Shown here in pieces: positions 34,597 to 44,600 of a DNA stretch of 64,000 nucleotides (positions within the stretch are counted from its first letter, which is position 1; each line of letters begins with the position of its first letter). Source of the stretch: Zingiber officinale (Eukaryota; Streptophyta; Magnoliopsida; Zingiberales; Zingiberaceae); the NCBI RefSeq assembly GCF_018446385.1, contig NC_055996.1, positions 15,425,317 to 15,489,316 of the forward strand, read 5' to 3'. Below the pieces are notes generated by a model. The model saw only the letters and a program-made list of their open reading frames with translations. It ran no database searches and was not told the DNA's origin. The translations under genes and the position numbers were made by a program.

Positions 34597-35692
34597 GGGG
34601 CGTTTGGTTTGGGGTGCAGGAATAGGAATGAGAATGGATTTGATAGTAGACTGGAATGAGAATGAGTTTGGCCATTTCAATGCTGTTGTTAGGTGGAATT
34701 AACAGCGGTGTGTGGAATCCGACGAAGAGAGGGAGAGATTCTACGTATGCTCCGACAACGGCAGCGGCACTGGTGCTGTAGAGCCACTCGGCAATGAATC
34801 TTCTGCCGGAATACCTCGCGCAGCTTCAGAGCTGCGTGCCTCCCCTTGTCTCTACTGGCATTGGCCTCTCGTTGAGGAGCATCGCCGCTCATAGCAGAAC
34901 CAACAATCGTTGGACACCTTCCTCTCTGATGATTTCGCTGTCAGTGTTAACCAGCAGATGGATGAAATTGAGTTCTTTCTTCACGCCCACGTAGCATTCC
35001 TCATTCTCTATTGATCCAATTGCTTCTATTTTTCAATTAGACTTGAAAAGATTTGATGTTTTTTCAGTGAGAGTACCTCCGACAAACGTTGGAGAGGAGG
35101 CGGAGGAGCATCCATTCTTTTTTAGTTGCTGCGAGGAAGAGAGTGGCGCAATAGCTACGTGAGAAGGAGGTGGACGTGGAGCGGGCGGCGAGGCGAGGCG
35201 CCAAGCAAGAGCACCGCCTCATCCATCTCCGGATTGAATTGATGGTGTGGCAAGCGAGGGCCAAGGCTGGCCATGCCGAAGCACCTCCCTCCACGCCCAG
35301 CTCAACCACAATCCTCCCACCGAAGAGCGCTTACTTGGCCGAGTCGGCGTTTATCGACGAGTGCCAACTCGAGCTGAAGTGGGCATTTTGCGCTTGCGGG
35401 TGCCGACCAGCATCGGTCGTCATCCTCCCCTACTGTCACCTCTGCCTCTGCGATGTGTGCGACAGCGGCACGGTGAAGGCATGCCCTGTTTGCGCGGTGG
35501 AGAGAAATGAGTGACAAAAAAGAAAAGACCATTAAAAGATGGGAATGAATTCTAAACCCATCATTTTCCTTAGGTTTTATCCATTGCCGATTATTTAGGA
35601 ATGATTCCAAAATTATTATTCCTAAATCCATTAATTAAATACTTTATATTTCTATTATTCCATTCTCTCATTTCCAAACCCTTAAACCAAAC
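34597..35692 (+). mobile_element. DNA transposon with a captured gene fragment (Pack-type)
   Basis: The ends are imperfect inverted repeats: left ggggcgtttggtttgggg then aatgagaatgg; right (reverse strand) gatgatgtttggtttaaggg then gagagaatgg. A starting GGGGCGTTTGGTT is typical of several plant DNA transposon families that carry host gene pieces. I cannot assign the superfamily, since no target duplication is clear (attaagg on the left, atctaaat on the right). Between the ends lies a BOI-like RING gene copy and no transposase. It is inserted about 1.1 kb downstream of LFR. Confidence 0.6.
34780..35514 (+). pseudogene. Captured BOI-like RING E3 ligase gene copy
   Basis: The first part (34790-34990), after frame corrections, shows the plant BOI-type region ending QQMDEIEFFLHAH. 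A 77-bp GT-AG intron (34991-35067) is retained, at the place where BOI genes have one. Exon 2 gives EYLRQTLERRRRS, the coiled coil EVDVERAARRGAKQEHRL, and a C-terminal RING (RPASVVILPYCHLCLCDVCD ... CPVC) ending at 35514. Defects: the codon after the intron is TGA where the family has Gly, and another stop interrupts VAQ*LREKE. Two RING ligand positions look changed (Cys to Phe at CxxC, Cys to Tyr in LPC). Intact relatives are ubiquitin ligases that restrain cell death and gibberellin responses; this copy should be inactive. Confidence 0.75.
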
Positions 35693-35777
35693 ATCATCTA
35701 AATCAAACCAAGGAACTGGGATAATTAGATTTGTATACTTATTTTGGTAATCGTATGTATATTAATTGTTCTGGCAG

Positions 35778-36548
35778 TCTTGCCCGATGTGGATTCATTA
35801 TCTACAGACACCGTCTATGATAGATATTTCTCTGATATTGAAGGTTATGGTGATTTTCATACTGCCTTCACCAAGCTTTGCAGGTAAATTGTTTCATTCA
35901 ACTTATATGTGTGTGCTCTGTTAATTTTCTTATGAACCTTTTTTTTGGTTTCTTTGCAGTGAATTTAACACCATCATGCCAGGCAAATCAGCAGATTCTG
36001 AGAAGATAAAGGTGAGTCTACTTTGAGCAATAATTTTCTCATCAGCCAAATCATTTATTTATATGCATCAGATATGGATTATTTTGCTCCGTAGCTGTTT
36101 AAAAACCATTCGACTAGTGGAAAACAGAAACTTTTCAGACCCAAACCCAATTTATTTTAAGGCTTTTTAGATTATTCTTTATATTTGGAAAACAGAATGT
36201 TAAAATGACTAGTATATTTGGGAAACAGAATATTTGAAGATGGAAAAATGAGAAGGGAAATTTTCTCAACTTCATATCACGCTTGAAATGCTGTTTCTTT
36301 GCAAAAGATACAAATTTGCTTTGTTATTTTAGAAATTTGATCTGAGTACAGACAGCAACTCAGAAACAGAGAATGTTTGACGATGAATTTAATGAAAACT
36401 TGAAATGTCTTACTGCTGCTGCACCGTAGCCCGGGCAAAGAATATCTTATAAAACATGTAATTTTGATGTTGATTAACTTTATTTTGGTCTGGGAAGGAG
36501 AAGGCTGTCCACGGCGATCTCATGGAGGAGCAAAAGAAGCATGTCTAA
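35778..36548 (+). pseudogene. Three orphan exons of an unrecognised gene (C-terminal remnant)
   Basis: Exon A 35778-35883 (after acceptor ctggcag, donor gtaaat) encodes LPDVDSLSTDTVYDRYF then SDIEGYGDFHTAFTKLC. Exon B 35960-36011 (after tttgcag, donor gtgagt) continues in phase with EFNTIMPGKSADSEKIK. A weaker third exon, 36498-36548, gives EKAVHGDLMEEQKKHV and a TAA stop. Phases match across all joins, and the coding has no stop, suggesting real exons. No upstream exon is visible before 35778, where the Pack element sits. The remnant may be the tail of a gene broken by that insertion, or of a gene duplicated into this place. I do not recognise the family. Confidence 0.45.
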
Positions 36549-36735
36549 AAGCCTCCACGTGCGGGAAGGGATCATCATCTGGTCCTAAATACTAGATCAT
36601 CCTCTGGTCTAGTATTTGTATTGGTAGGAGGCAATGACCTTCACATGTTAAGGCCATTGCCTCCCACCAATCCACCTTTCCTGATCCAAGAATGGATCAG
36701 GAAAGATGGTCTAGAGGATCTCATTCCCTCACGTG
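36549..36735. mobile_element. Hairpin MITE
   Basis: Outer inverted repeats of about 28 bp (cacgtgcgggaagggatca on the left; reverse of the right end cacgtgagggaatgagatc) enclose a near-perfect inner hairpin at 36627-36665 (ggaggcaatgacctt / aaggccattgcctcc). It is about 180 bp, non-coding, and foldable along its whole length, as for small non-autonomous inverted-repeat transposons. Confidence 0.65.
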
Positions 36736-37504
36736 CAGGTGCAGTGGTTAACGGGGATTCCTAAAGTGTTGTAGTTCGGAACTATAGGACATGTTTGACG
36801 TTGAATTTTATGAAATACTTGGATTGGACGATCGTGGGTCAAAGTATCCATGGATAAAAAAAAAAATCCAACAAGTAGAGTACTAATTTGGCATCAAATG
36901 GTCTTGTAACAAGGATGACACAAACTGTGGGGGTCGACTCCTGACAACTTGATACTATGTTTTCATGATTTTTTTCTTAGAGACCGATGAAAATTTTTTA
37001 TGGGATCAGCCAGTTACCTCTGTGATTAATTAGATGATAAGAATTGGACACCTGGCTTAATAGAGTTCGAGGAGTGGAAGGCTGAGAAAGAGCACAAAGA
37101 CAGGTGCAGAGACAAGTTTGAGCATATATGTATAAAAACATTCCACGGAAAGAATCTAAGTGCTGGATTTTATATCTTTATGTGGGCTTAATAGTAATTT
37201 GCATGTGTGGATACAAATCGAATTGAATTCGTTAAAGTGATTTAATTTTAATTTAAGGGTTTTGGATTAATCGATGCGGGTTGAATGTATAGAATCCTTT
37301 AACCTAATTTATTATCATTTATGAACTAATAATGGATTGATTGTCTATATAAAATGAGGTCCTTAAAGGTTTAAGGCATCTTTTGAGATACATTTTTTCA
37401 TTTTCTATTGACGAAGAGAATCTGGTACAGTCACCCTAAGTCCTTTGACTTCACTTTGTTTGTTTCCACCTCATTTTCTTCCAAAACAAAATATAGATCC
37501 GCTA
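36736..37504. other. Intergenic, no gene seen
   Basis: AT-rich sequence without a supported ORF, RNA gene or repeat ends. Confidence 0.5.
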
Positions 37505-37683
37505 TATTAACGACCCCGTAGTATCAATCCCACGGATATAGAGGGAGGTACATGTAAGTACACAGGCATCAGGTACATGATGGGGTAAACCCCAGGTCGT
37601 TAGTTTGTGAGAATCGATCCCTGATCATTACGCCAGAGATGTCATGCACCCACCGTCTATGCTACGCCCTAGGGGCAAAGGAT
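37505..37683 (-). mobile_element. SINE-like repeat, tRNA-derived head
   Basis: On the minus strand it begins near 37683 with a tRNA-like region: box A-like tagcatagacggtgggtg and box B-like ggatcgattctc. The tail includes cgtgggattgatactacgggg. A piece of the same tail lies at 2521-2560. No flanking duplication found. Assigned by promoter boxes only. Confidence 0.5.
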
Positions 37684-37745
37684 GAAAAAAATGAGCAACA
37701 ATAATATTATGCAAATGTAAAGGATAATAATACTTCATTTTCTTC

Positions 37746-37958
37746 CATTGTGGCAAAAGGCGAATACGCTCGCCCCCAGCGCCCCGCCAACCCGTCCCAA
37801 GACCAACACGGAGGAGGTAAATCACGGGCGGCTACTAGCCTTTGGAATAGTGACTAGCACATAAGGGAGGTATTTACCTCGGCTTTGTCGAGATTCGAAC
37901 CCCAGACCTCATTGTGGCAACACCTCATGTGCTAACCACTAGACCCATCCGAAAGGAC
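37746..37958 (-). mobile_element. tRNA-derived SINE with perfect 15-bp target duplication
   Basis: The minus strand starts with a tRNA-like head: box A tagtggttagcacatgagg and box B ggttcgaatctcg, 40-odd bp apart, as for an RNA polymerase III promoter. The body is 213 bp. Flanking copies of TACTTCATTTTCTTC (37731-37745 and 37959-37973) are identical, showing insertion by target-primed reverse transcription with a partner LINE's enzyme. It resembles the Au-type SINE head of plants. Confidence 0.82.
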
Positions 37959-37973
37959 TACTTCATTTTCTTC

Positions 37974-38279
37974 TACGATACTTTAGGACAAGGATAATAA
38001 CTTTTCAATCAGGTTCCCTATCTTTTTTATTTATGCTTTAATGTTATGCCATATTTTTATTGAAACAAGATCCATACTCTTGTATTTCCTGTAGAGTTCT
38101 TATTTTGTTTCAAAGAATTCACGTGACCTAGGGACTTATGAGAAACCTTTCACAATTAGTGCATAATATCGTCAATATTGTTGCGATCATGGAAAGGATG
38201 ATCGATGGTATTTTCTTCAACACTTAAATATTCATGATTTTGTTTCTACGTGCCAATTTTGTATCAATAGAATCCATAA
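37974..38279. other. Intergenic, no gene seen
   Basis: AT-rich stretch between the SINE and the Harbinger element; no supported feature other than the TAA target copy at its end. Confidence 0.5.
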
Positions 38280-38517
38280 GACCATCTCCAATGCACATCA
38301 TCAAATTTGGTGCAATTTTTACACCAAAATGGTATTATTTCAACACCAAACACTATTTCAACTCCAACCCATCATCATCATATCACACCAGAAAGGAATA
38401 TTCTTTAAAATATTCTATAATTCTTATTAATTTTTTTTATATGATAATTATTATATTTAAAATTAATACTTCTTAATATTTGATATTTTAAAATTTTTAA
38501 AATTTAGTATCCAACTA

Positions 38518-38520
<3 letters not shown>

Positions 38521-38581
<61 letters not shown>
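38521..38581. repeat. (AT)n microsatellite
   Basis: About 30 uninterrupted AT units inside the left part of the Harbinger element. Confidence 0.9.
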
Positions 38582-38585
<4 letters not shown>

Positions 38586-38782
38586 TATTTTTAATTTTAT
38601 TATATAATTACTCAGGCATAAATATATTTTAAAAATATTATAAAATCACACACAATTAGGATAAAATATTTTACTATTTTATATTTAAAACAAACAAGGA
38701 TACTTAATTGAAAATACAATATTACAAGACTTTAACTTTCAGAATTACTATATTGTTCTCATAAATGCTCAATTAATGCATT

Positions 38783-40063
38783 TCAAAGGGCAATATGAGC
38801 TTCTTTGTCTTTGATTTGTCTGTATCGAGCTAGAAACTCTTCAAATCGAGTACCATCATCTCTTGCGGGCTCAACATCTGGAGTCGGCACCTCAAAGTGT
38901 TCCACGATTGGTGCATTTAAATCACGTTCATCTTCAATTATCATATTATGCATAATAATACATGATGTCAGTATATCATATAAAATATTTTTCTGCCAAA
39001 AACGTGAAGGTCCTGCAACAATTGCAAAGCGTGATTGGAGCACGCCAAATGCTCGCTCAACATCCTTTCTACACGCTTCTTGCTTCTTTGCAAATAATTT
39101 ATTCTTTCGACCTTGTGGAGCATGAATCGTTTGAACAAGTGTTGACTATTTTGGATATATACCATCAGCTAAATAGTAACTCATATTGTACTCTTTTCCT
39201 TGAATGACATAATGAGCAGGAATTGTAATACCTGCAGCAAGATTAGCAAAAAGATGAGAAGACTCAAGTACATTAATATCATTGTTCGATCCTGGCAACC
39301 CAAAATACGCATGCCAAATCCACATATCATAATCGGCTACAGCTTCTAGAATAATTGTTGGCTTTCCACTACGACCAGAATATTGTCCTGCCCAAGCTGT
39401 TGGACAATTTTGCCATCTCTAATGCATGCAATCTATGCTACCTAACATACTTGGAAAACCTCGTAGCTCACCAATATGAAGTAGCCTAGCAACATCGTGA
39501 GCATTTGGAGATCGTAGGTACTGCCCTCCAAAAACTTCAACAACGACACGACAAAATCGTTTCACACTTTCAATAGCAGTTGATTCCCCTATTTTAATGT
39601 ACTCATCAGTAGCATCTGCTGGTACACCGTATGCTAATATCCGAAATGCGGCTGTTATTTTTTGCAAGCTTGACAAACCAAGTCTTCCAAGCCCATCTCT
39701 TCTCTGTATAAAATAGTTGTCATGATTAGTAACAGCATCACAAATACGCATAAATAAATTCCGTCCCATTCTGAATCTTCTTCGAAACATTGCATCATTA
39801 TACAATGCATTTTCGGCGAAATAATCATTGAATAGATTACGATCAGCAGCTTCACGATTACGATTGATCATCTTATGACCAGGAATTGAGCCTCGATGCC
39901 TGCTTTTGTTGCTTCCTTCATTGAGATAATTTAAGACAATTTGATTATTGGTAGAAATCACCTGAGCGATCAGTTGTTGCCTTGCACTAAAACTTTCTAC
40001 ATAGTTATCATCATCAGAGCTTGAAGATGATAAATTTGATGAACCTTCAATATTGTTATCCAT
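38783..40063 (-). pseudogene. PIF/Harbinger transposase, two nonsense codons
   Basis: A single minus-strand frame of 426 codons runs from ATG at 40061-40063 to the stop at 38783. Order: acidic serine-rich N-terminus, a helical region (RMGRNLFMRICDAV, SSLQKITAAFRILAYG), then the DDE catalytic domain with D in MLGSIDCMH, D in LPGSNNDINVLESS, and E in CRKDVERAFGVLQSRFAI. The end has IMHNMIIEDERD, a family signature. Two TAG stops, at 39419-39421 and 39146-39148, each replace an expected Trp and match single C-to-T changes on the plus strand. Otherwise intact, so decay is recent. The intact enzyme cuts and inserts at TAA/TTA sites. Confidence 0.9.
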
Positions 40064-40199
40064 TTTCTGAGATAATTGAATGGATGAGGTACATGTTGCT
40101 TATGGGGTATGTATTTATAATGTATGTTATAAACACATTTGGACAAATATGCACATATGACATGACACAACAATGACAACATCGAGACAAGTTTAGCAG

Positions 40200-40404
40200 G
40201 CGACATGACCGGACATTGAAAACACATTTTTCTCATTCAGCTGCACATCAAGGAGAAGGATCTCAAACATCTCAAATACAGGAAGAAGGATCACAACTTA
40301 ATCAATATCAAGGTGAAGATCAAGAATCTCAGAATCCTACGAATATTTTTGGGCAATTTCATAATTATTTTAGCGGAATGGGGAGTGATCTTCCTGAATA
40401 TTAG
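40200..40404 (+). pseudogene. Possible remnant of the Harbinger partner (Myb-like) ORF
   Basis: A short plus-strand frame, divergent from the transposase, is rich in Gln/Ser/Glu with FGQFHNYFSGMGSDLPEY near its end. PIF/Harbinger elements usually carry a second ORF for a Myb-like DNA-binding protein. Here no Myb helix is visible, so this is at most an N-terminal scrap. Confidence 0.3.
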
Positions 40405-41031
40405 TATTATAATATTATTAAAGTAATTTTAAGTTTATGTGTGCTTTAATAGTATCGTTTGTACCATGTACTTGTTTGTTAAGCTTAGTTAATTATGTTT
40501 TTAAGTTTGTATTAGTAATATTTTAATTTAATGTCATTACTATCTTTATTTTGTATGTCAATTTAATGGGTAATGTATTGTATATTTATGCATATAAAAT
40601 TTTTTAGTATTTTATTGTATTATGTTTATGAAATTAGTGATAATTTATAAATGTAATTATAATTAAAATATATTAAATAAAATTAAAATAATAATTTCAA
40701 TAAATTAAATATTTATAAATATACATAATAAAATTTAAATATTCTATTAAATGCACTTAATTTAAATTTATAATAAATAATAATTACATTTAATTATACT
40801 ATAAATAAAGAAAAAGAAAATAATAATTATTAATTAATTACATTTGATTTTATAATAATATAATAAAAATAAAAATAAAAAATCTCTCCATCACCAAATA
40901 TGGTGATGTGAATAGTGCAACACCAAATATGGTGTTGCACTATTCACATCATCATATTTGGGATGGGTTGAAATAATTTGGTGTCAAATTGACATCAAAT
41001 TTGGTGTTTTGATGATGGATTGGAGATGCCC
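40405..41031. other. Harbinger right non-coding end
   Basis: Very AT-rich. It holds the inverted repeat caccaaatatggtg(a)tg around 40895-40960 and the terminal inverted repeat. Confidence 0.6.
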
Positions 41032-41034
41032 TAA

Positions 41035-41636
41035 GTAATCTCTGCTCTCCCGTCGATAATAGATTTCCTCGATGAAGCTCCAATCAGCTGATTGACTAAT
41101 CACCCATTCTAAAAGCTCAAGCTTTTTAAAGAGAAATTAATTTATATATCTATTTTAGTTTATCCAAAACTTAAACGGATTCTCTTCTAGATTGATTTAA
41201 AGCTTATGACAAGATTGGGTGTAAATTCAGGGTTAAAGAAACAAAGTAAAAAAAAATAAAAACAATATATAGCAAGTCTTAAACAAATTCTGAATCTTTA
41301 CAAACATATGCAAATAACAAAATACCGTATTCAAACATATCACATTGGTAAGTATATGTGAACTGGTTCAGATCATAGGTTGCTGCTGAAGCTTCATCTC
41401 ATCTTTGCCATCTTTCTGAAAAAAGTATTAACATTTTTATTATCAGTCAAAGATCTCAAGAGTTGAAATGAAGAAAAATGAAAAGAATTTAATTTGTTTT
41501 AAGAGTAAGACGATTCTGAACGTGTAGACAGTCCTCTGGTAACGATTGCAGGAATGTTGTCTTAATTGTTCAACTTGAAAGGAAATCACATGCATCATTG
41601 GCTCAGTAAGGAATGCAATTCTCCTGCAGAGAGCGT
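41035..41636 (-). other. IQD32 3' flank / 3' UTR
   Basis: Downstream of the IQD32 stop codon. A sequence like acag..tctttgac near 41420-41460 could hold a 3' UTR intron border, but I cannot establish it. No ORF supported. Confidence 0.4.
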
Positions 41637-44600
41637 TCATGGGATCAGGAAATTACCAGCAGAGTTTTGAGGAGAATGAACTCCACCACTCTTCGCAATC
41701 TGCTGAACTTGGGAAGCTGATCTTTGCACGTGCGGAGATGAGGTCTGCTTTCCGTTTTCGATAGGTAGCGAATGTCTTTTCTTAGGCGGGGTATCAAGCA
41801 GATCAGGACTGGACTTCATAGATGCTCTAGCATGAGCTTTAGCTCTAGCAGACGCAGTGGCCTGCATATAACCTGGTAGAGAACTGCTATTACTGAGCCT
41901 GGCCTCCTGATCAACAGGATCCATCTTGGCCGTCCCAAAAGAGTTGCTCCTCTTTGGATTCCTTGCATCCTTTGATAAGTCCCCTGTACTATTTCTTCCA
42001 ACTGGATCTTTATCTGGATTGGATGGTGATTTTTTACTTGCCAAATTAGAACTGTACCCATGAGTACGCTTGTTATGATCCCTCTTGCTCTTGCTGGAAC
42101 TCACAGAAATGTCACTAGATGGCGTGCCATGTGGATCAGGTACCATTGCATGAGTTCTGCCAATCCCCTCAGGTGACCTAGGTTGTTCTATTTCTTCCAA
42201 ACGGCTCTGTAAATCTGAAATAGTTGACATAGCTGCATTTTGATGAACATGCACTATGCTAACAGAAACATCTGAGTCAGCAGTAGTATGCTCAACTCCA
42301 TCAGGTCCTTGTGTTTCATTTGTATCAGAATATAAGGTAGAGACACTAACACTGCTATCCAAATTTTGGAGACTAACAGTTTTCTCAGCATGGTTCTGTT
42401 CCTCTAGTGTACCAATTTCAAGAACAATTTGCCTACCATCATCTGCAAATTTCTCCAGTGAGTCGAGAGTGGAGGAGATGGTACCACATTCTGAAGCTGC
42501 AGCTGGAATCCTCAAATTATGGAACGTTGAGTTCTCTGCTGAAATTGCCTCAGTATTAGTGAAAAATTCCACCTTTAATTTATTGCTTTCTGTTTTCACT
42601 TTTGATGCAAGATTTTGATTATCTGAACTAGCAGAGTGAGCAATAAATACAGGGTTACATGATTTTTGGGAAGCAATTACAGAGTTCTCCCCTTCTGTCT
42701 CAATTGATTCAGATAATTCACTTTCACTAGTGGACGTGCCTTTTGTGCATCCAAGCATATGAGGTATAGTATCATATAGTATTTCTGAGCTTAAGTTTGG
42801 TTGCAATGCTTTGTGATCTGAAAAAGAATTTGGACTGTCATTCACCATCTCAGTATTTATAGAACCTTCAACACTAATGTTGGAAACCTCATTTCCGAGC
42901 TCCAAATTTTCACCATCGTCATTTGGCAAACATTTGCTAGAATCATCTGAAGCAATAACTGAAGTTTGCAACTCAAAGTTTCCAGTATTTTCAGTTGCTA
43001 CACTATTTTTATCATCTTTGAAGGACGATTCTGAGGAAGACAAATTAGGCTCCGATAGCATTGTGGAAACAGTAGGTGGAATATTTTTCTCTGGTTCACT
43101 GTCTGCTACTGCAGCATCGGCCTCTGATTCAAAATTACTTTCTTTGACACTTTGCTCGTGTTGGCTTACTCCCGATGATGTTATAGCCATCCATCTCTCT
43201 AACCACTGCCATGCTGAATCAGACTTTGATGGAACACATTTTATGTACATGGTTTTTGTGGTTGGCGTGATCTCCAGAAGCTTGCAAGAAAATAAAATGG
43301 AATTTCTCATTATTGGAAATTAAATTTAAGAGAAAACCATTCAGAAAAAATTAAGAATTTGCCATACCTGACGAGCAAAGCTATTTGAAAGTAAATATTT
43401 TATTGGTGTTTTATTTGATTTCTCAGAAGAAGCTTCCACTCCCTGAGAAAAAATTGTAATAAAGAAAAATAAAACCAAGCAGTAAAAATAATAATTAAGA
43501 TGAAAGCATTTATTTTGTTGAAAATTGTTAAATCAAAAACAGTAATACCAAGTCCTAACTACAAAATTCAGTACAGGAAAGATAAAATTTGTTATTGGAT
43601 ACTAGTGTATACTGATGCGTGAAGAAATCCAAACTAAAATGAGAAAAAAAATGTAGCCCTAGCATCCGTACCCATATCATAGTCAAATAAGGAAATTAAG
43701 TAAAAGGATATAATAGACAGATATTATCTCATCACACTCCAACCAGTGCCCCCTTCTTAGGTTCTTGTTTTTACATGTGGGTGGATTGAAGGTTCTATTT
43801 GAGGCTTCTTCATACAAGGCCTGCAAATCCTTTCTTTGCCCCTTTCTTGGCATACTGGTCTCCCTCCATCCACCTTTTTTACTAGCCCAGTATGAATCCC
43901 TATGCTAAATCATTCATAATTTGTGTAATGGCATGATTTATACATTAACACAATTCTGGTGAACTAGTTTGTTCGCATTTCATGTTTTTAGAAAAAAAGA
44001 AACTGTGAAGAGGGGCACAATCATGATTGTTGGGCAGTTACTGAAAACAATGTCCAGAATTGAAATGATTAAAAGCAATTGGACCAAAAACAATGAGAAA
44101 ATCATAAATCACAGTAAATCATGAATATACTCCCAGCAAAATCAATGTTGACAAAGTAATTTGAATACACACAGAAAACTATCAAGCTAAGATACATTTT
44201 TAAGGATTGTAATCCTCAGAAACTCGCCCAAGCGCACCATTAATAGACCAACACATTTAAAGTTCTAGAACCACCTATTTTATAATTTTTGTAAATACTA
44301 ATCCAATTAACATAGCATGATGTAAGATGTGATATTTTTATATTTGGCTAATAAACAAACAATAAGCAATAAGAGTTTGAAAGATCTCTGATTTATATAC
44401 CTCAGAGTTGGTATCTCCTGAGGAAGGTAAGTTTCCAATTAATTGGCAAGTAAGACGACCCTTTACAAAGGCCTGCACTCTTATTATCGCTAGGATACAC
44501 CGCAAAGTTCCAATAGCCTGTCTTCTAACTAGATGTCCGCGTACAGCTGCTTGCAACTTGACAATGCTCCTAAGTTTATGGAGCATTTTCCTAGCCTGAG

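Larger units (their letters stand above)
38280..41031 (-). mobile_element. Complete PIF/Harbinger DNA transposon
   Basis: 2752 bp with inverted ends (left gaccatctccaatgcacatc; right, reversed, gggcatctccaatccatcat) and 3-bp TAA duplications at 38277-38279 and 41032-41034, the hallmark of PIF/Harbinger. Subterminal repeats (tggtg..caccaa, catcatcatat) are present on both sides. It contains a transposase gene on the minus strand and a short divergent ORF on the plus strand. It lies 600 bp from the 3' end of IQD32. Confidence 0.9.

Noticed and set aside
37878-37950. tRNA-like sequence with A and B boxes
   Set aside because: It is the head of a SINE with a 15-bp target duplication; it does not form a complete tRNA with acceptor stem.
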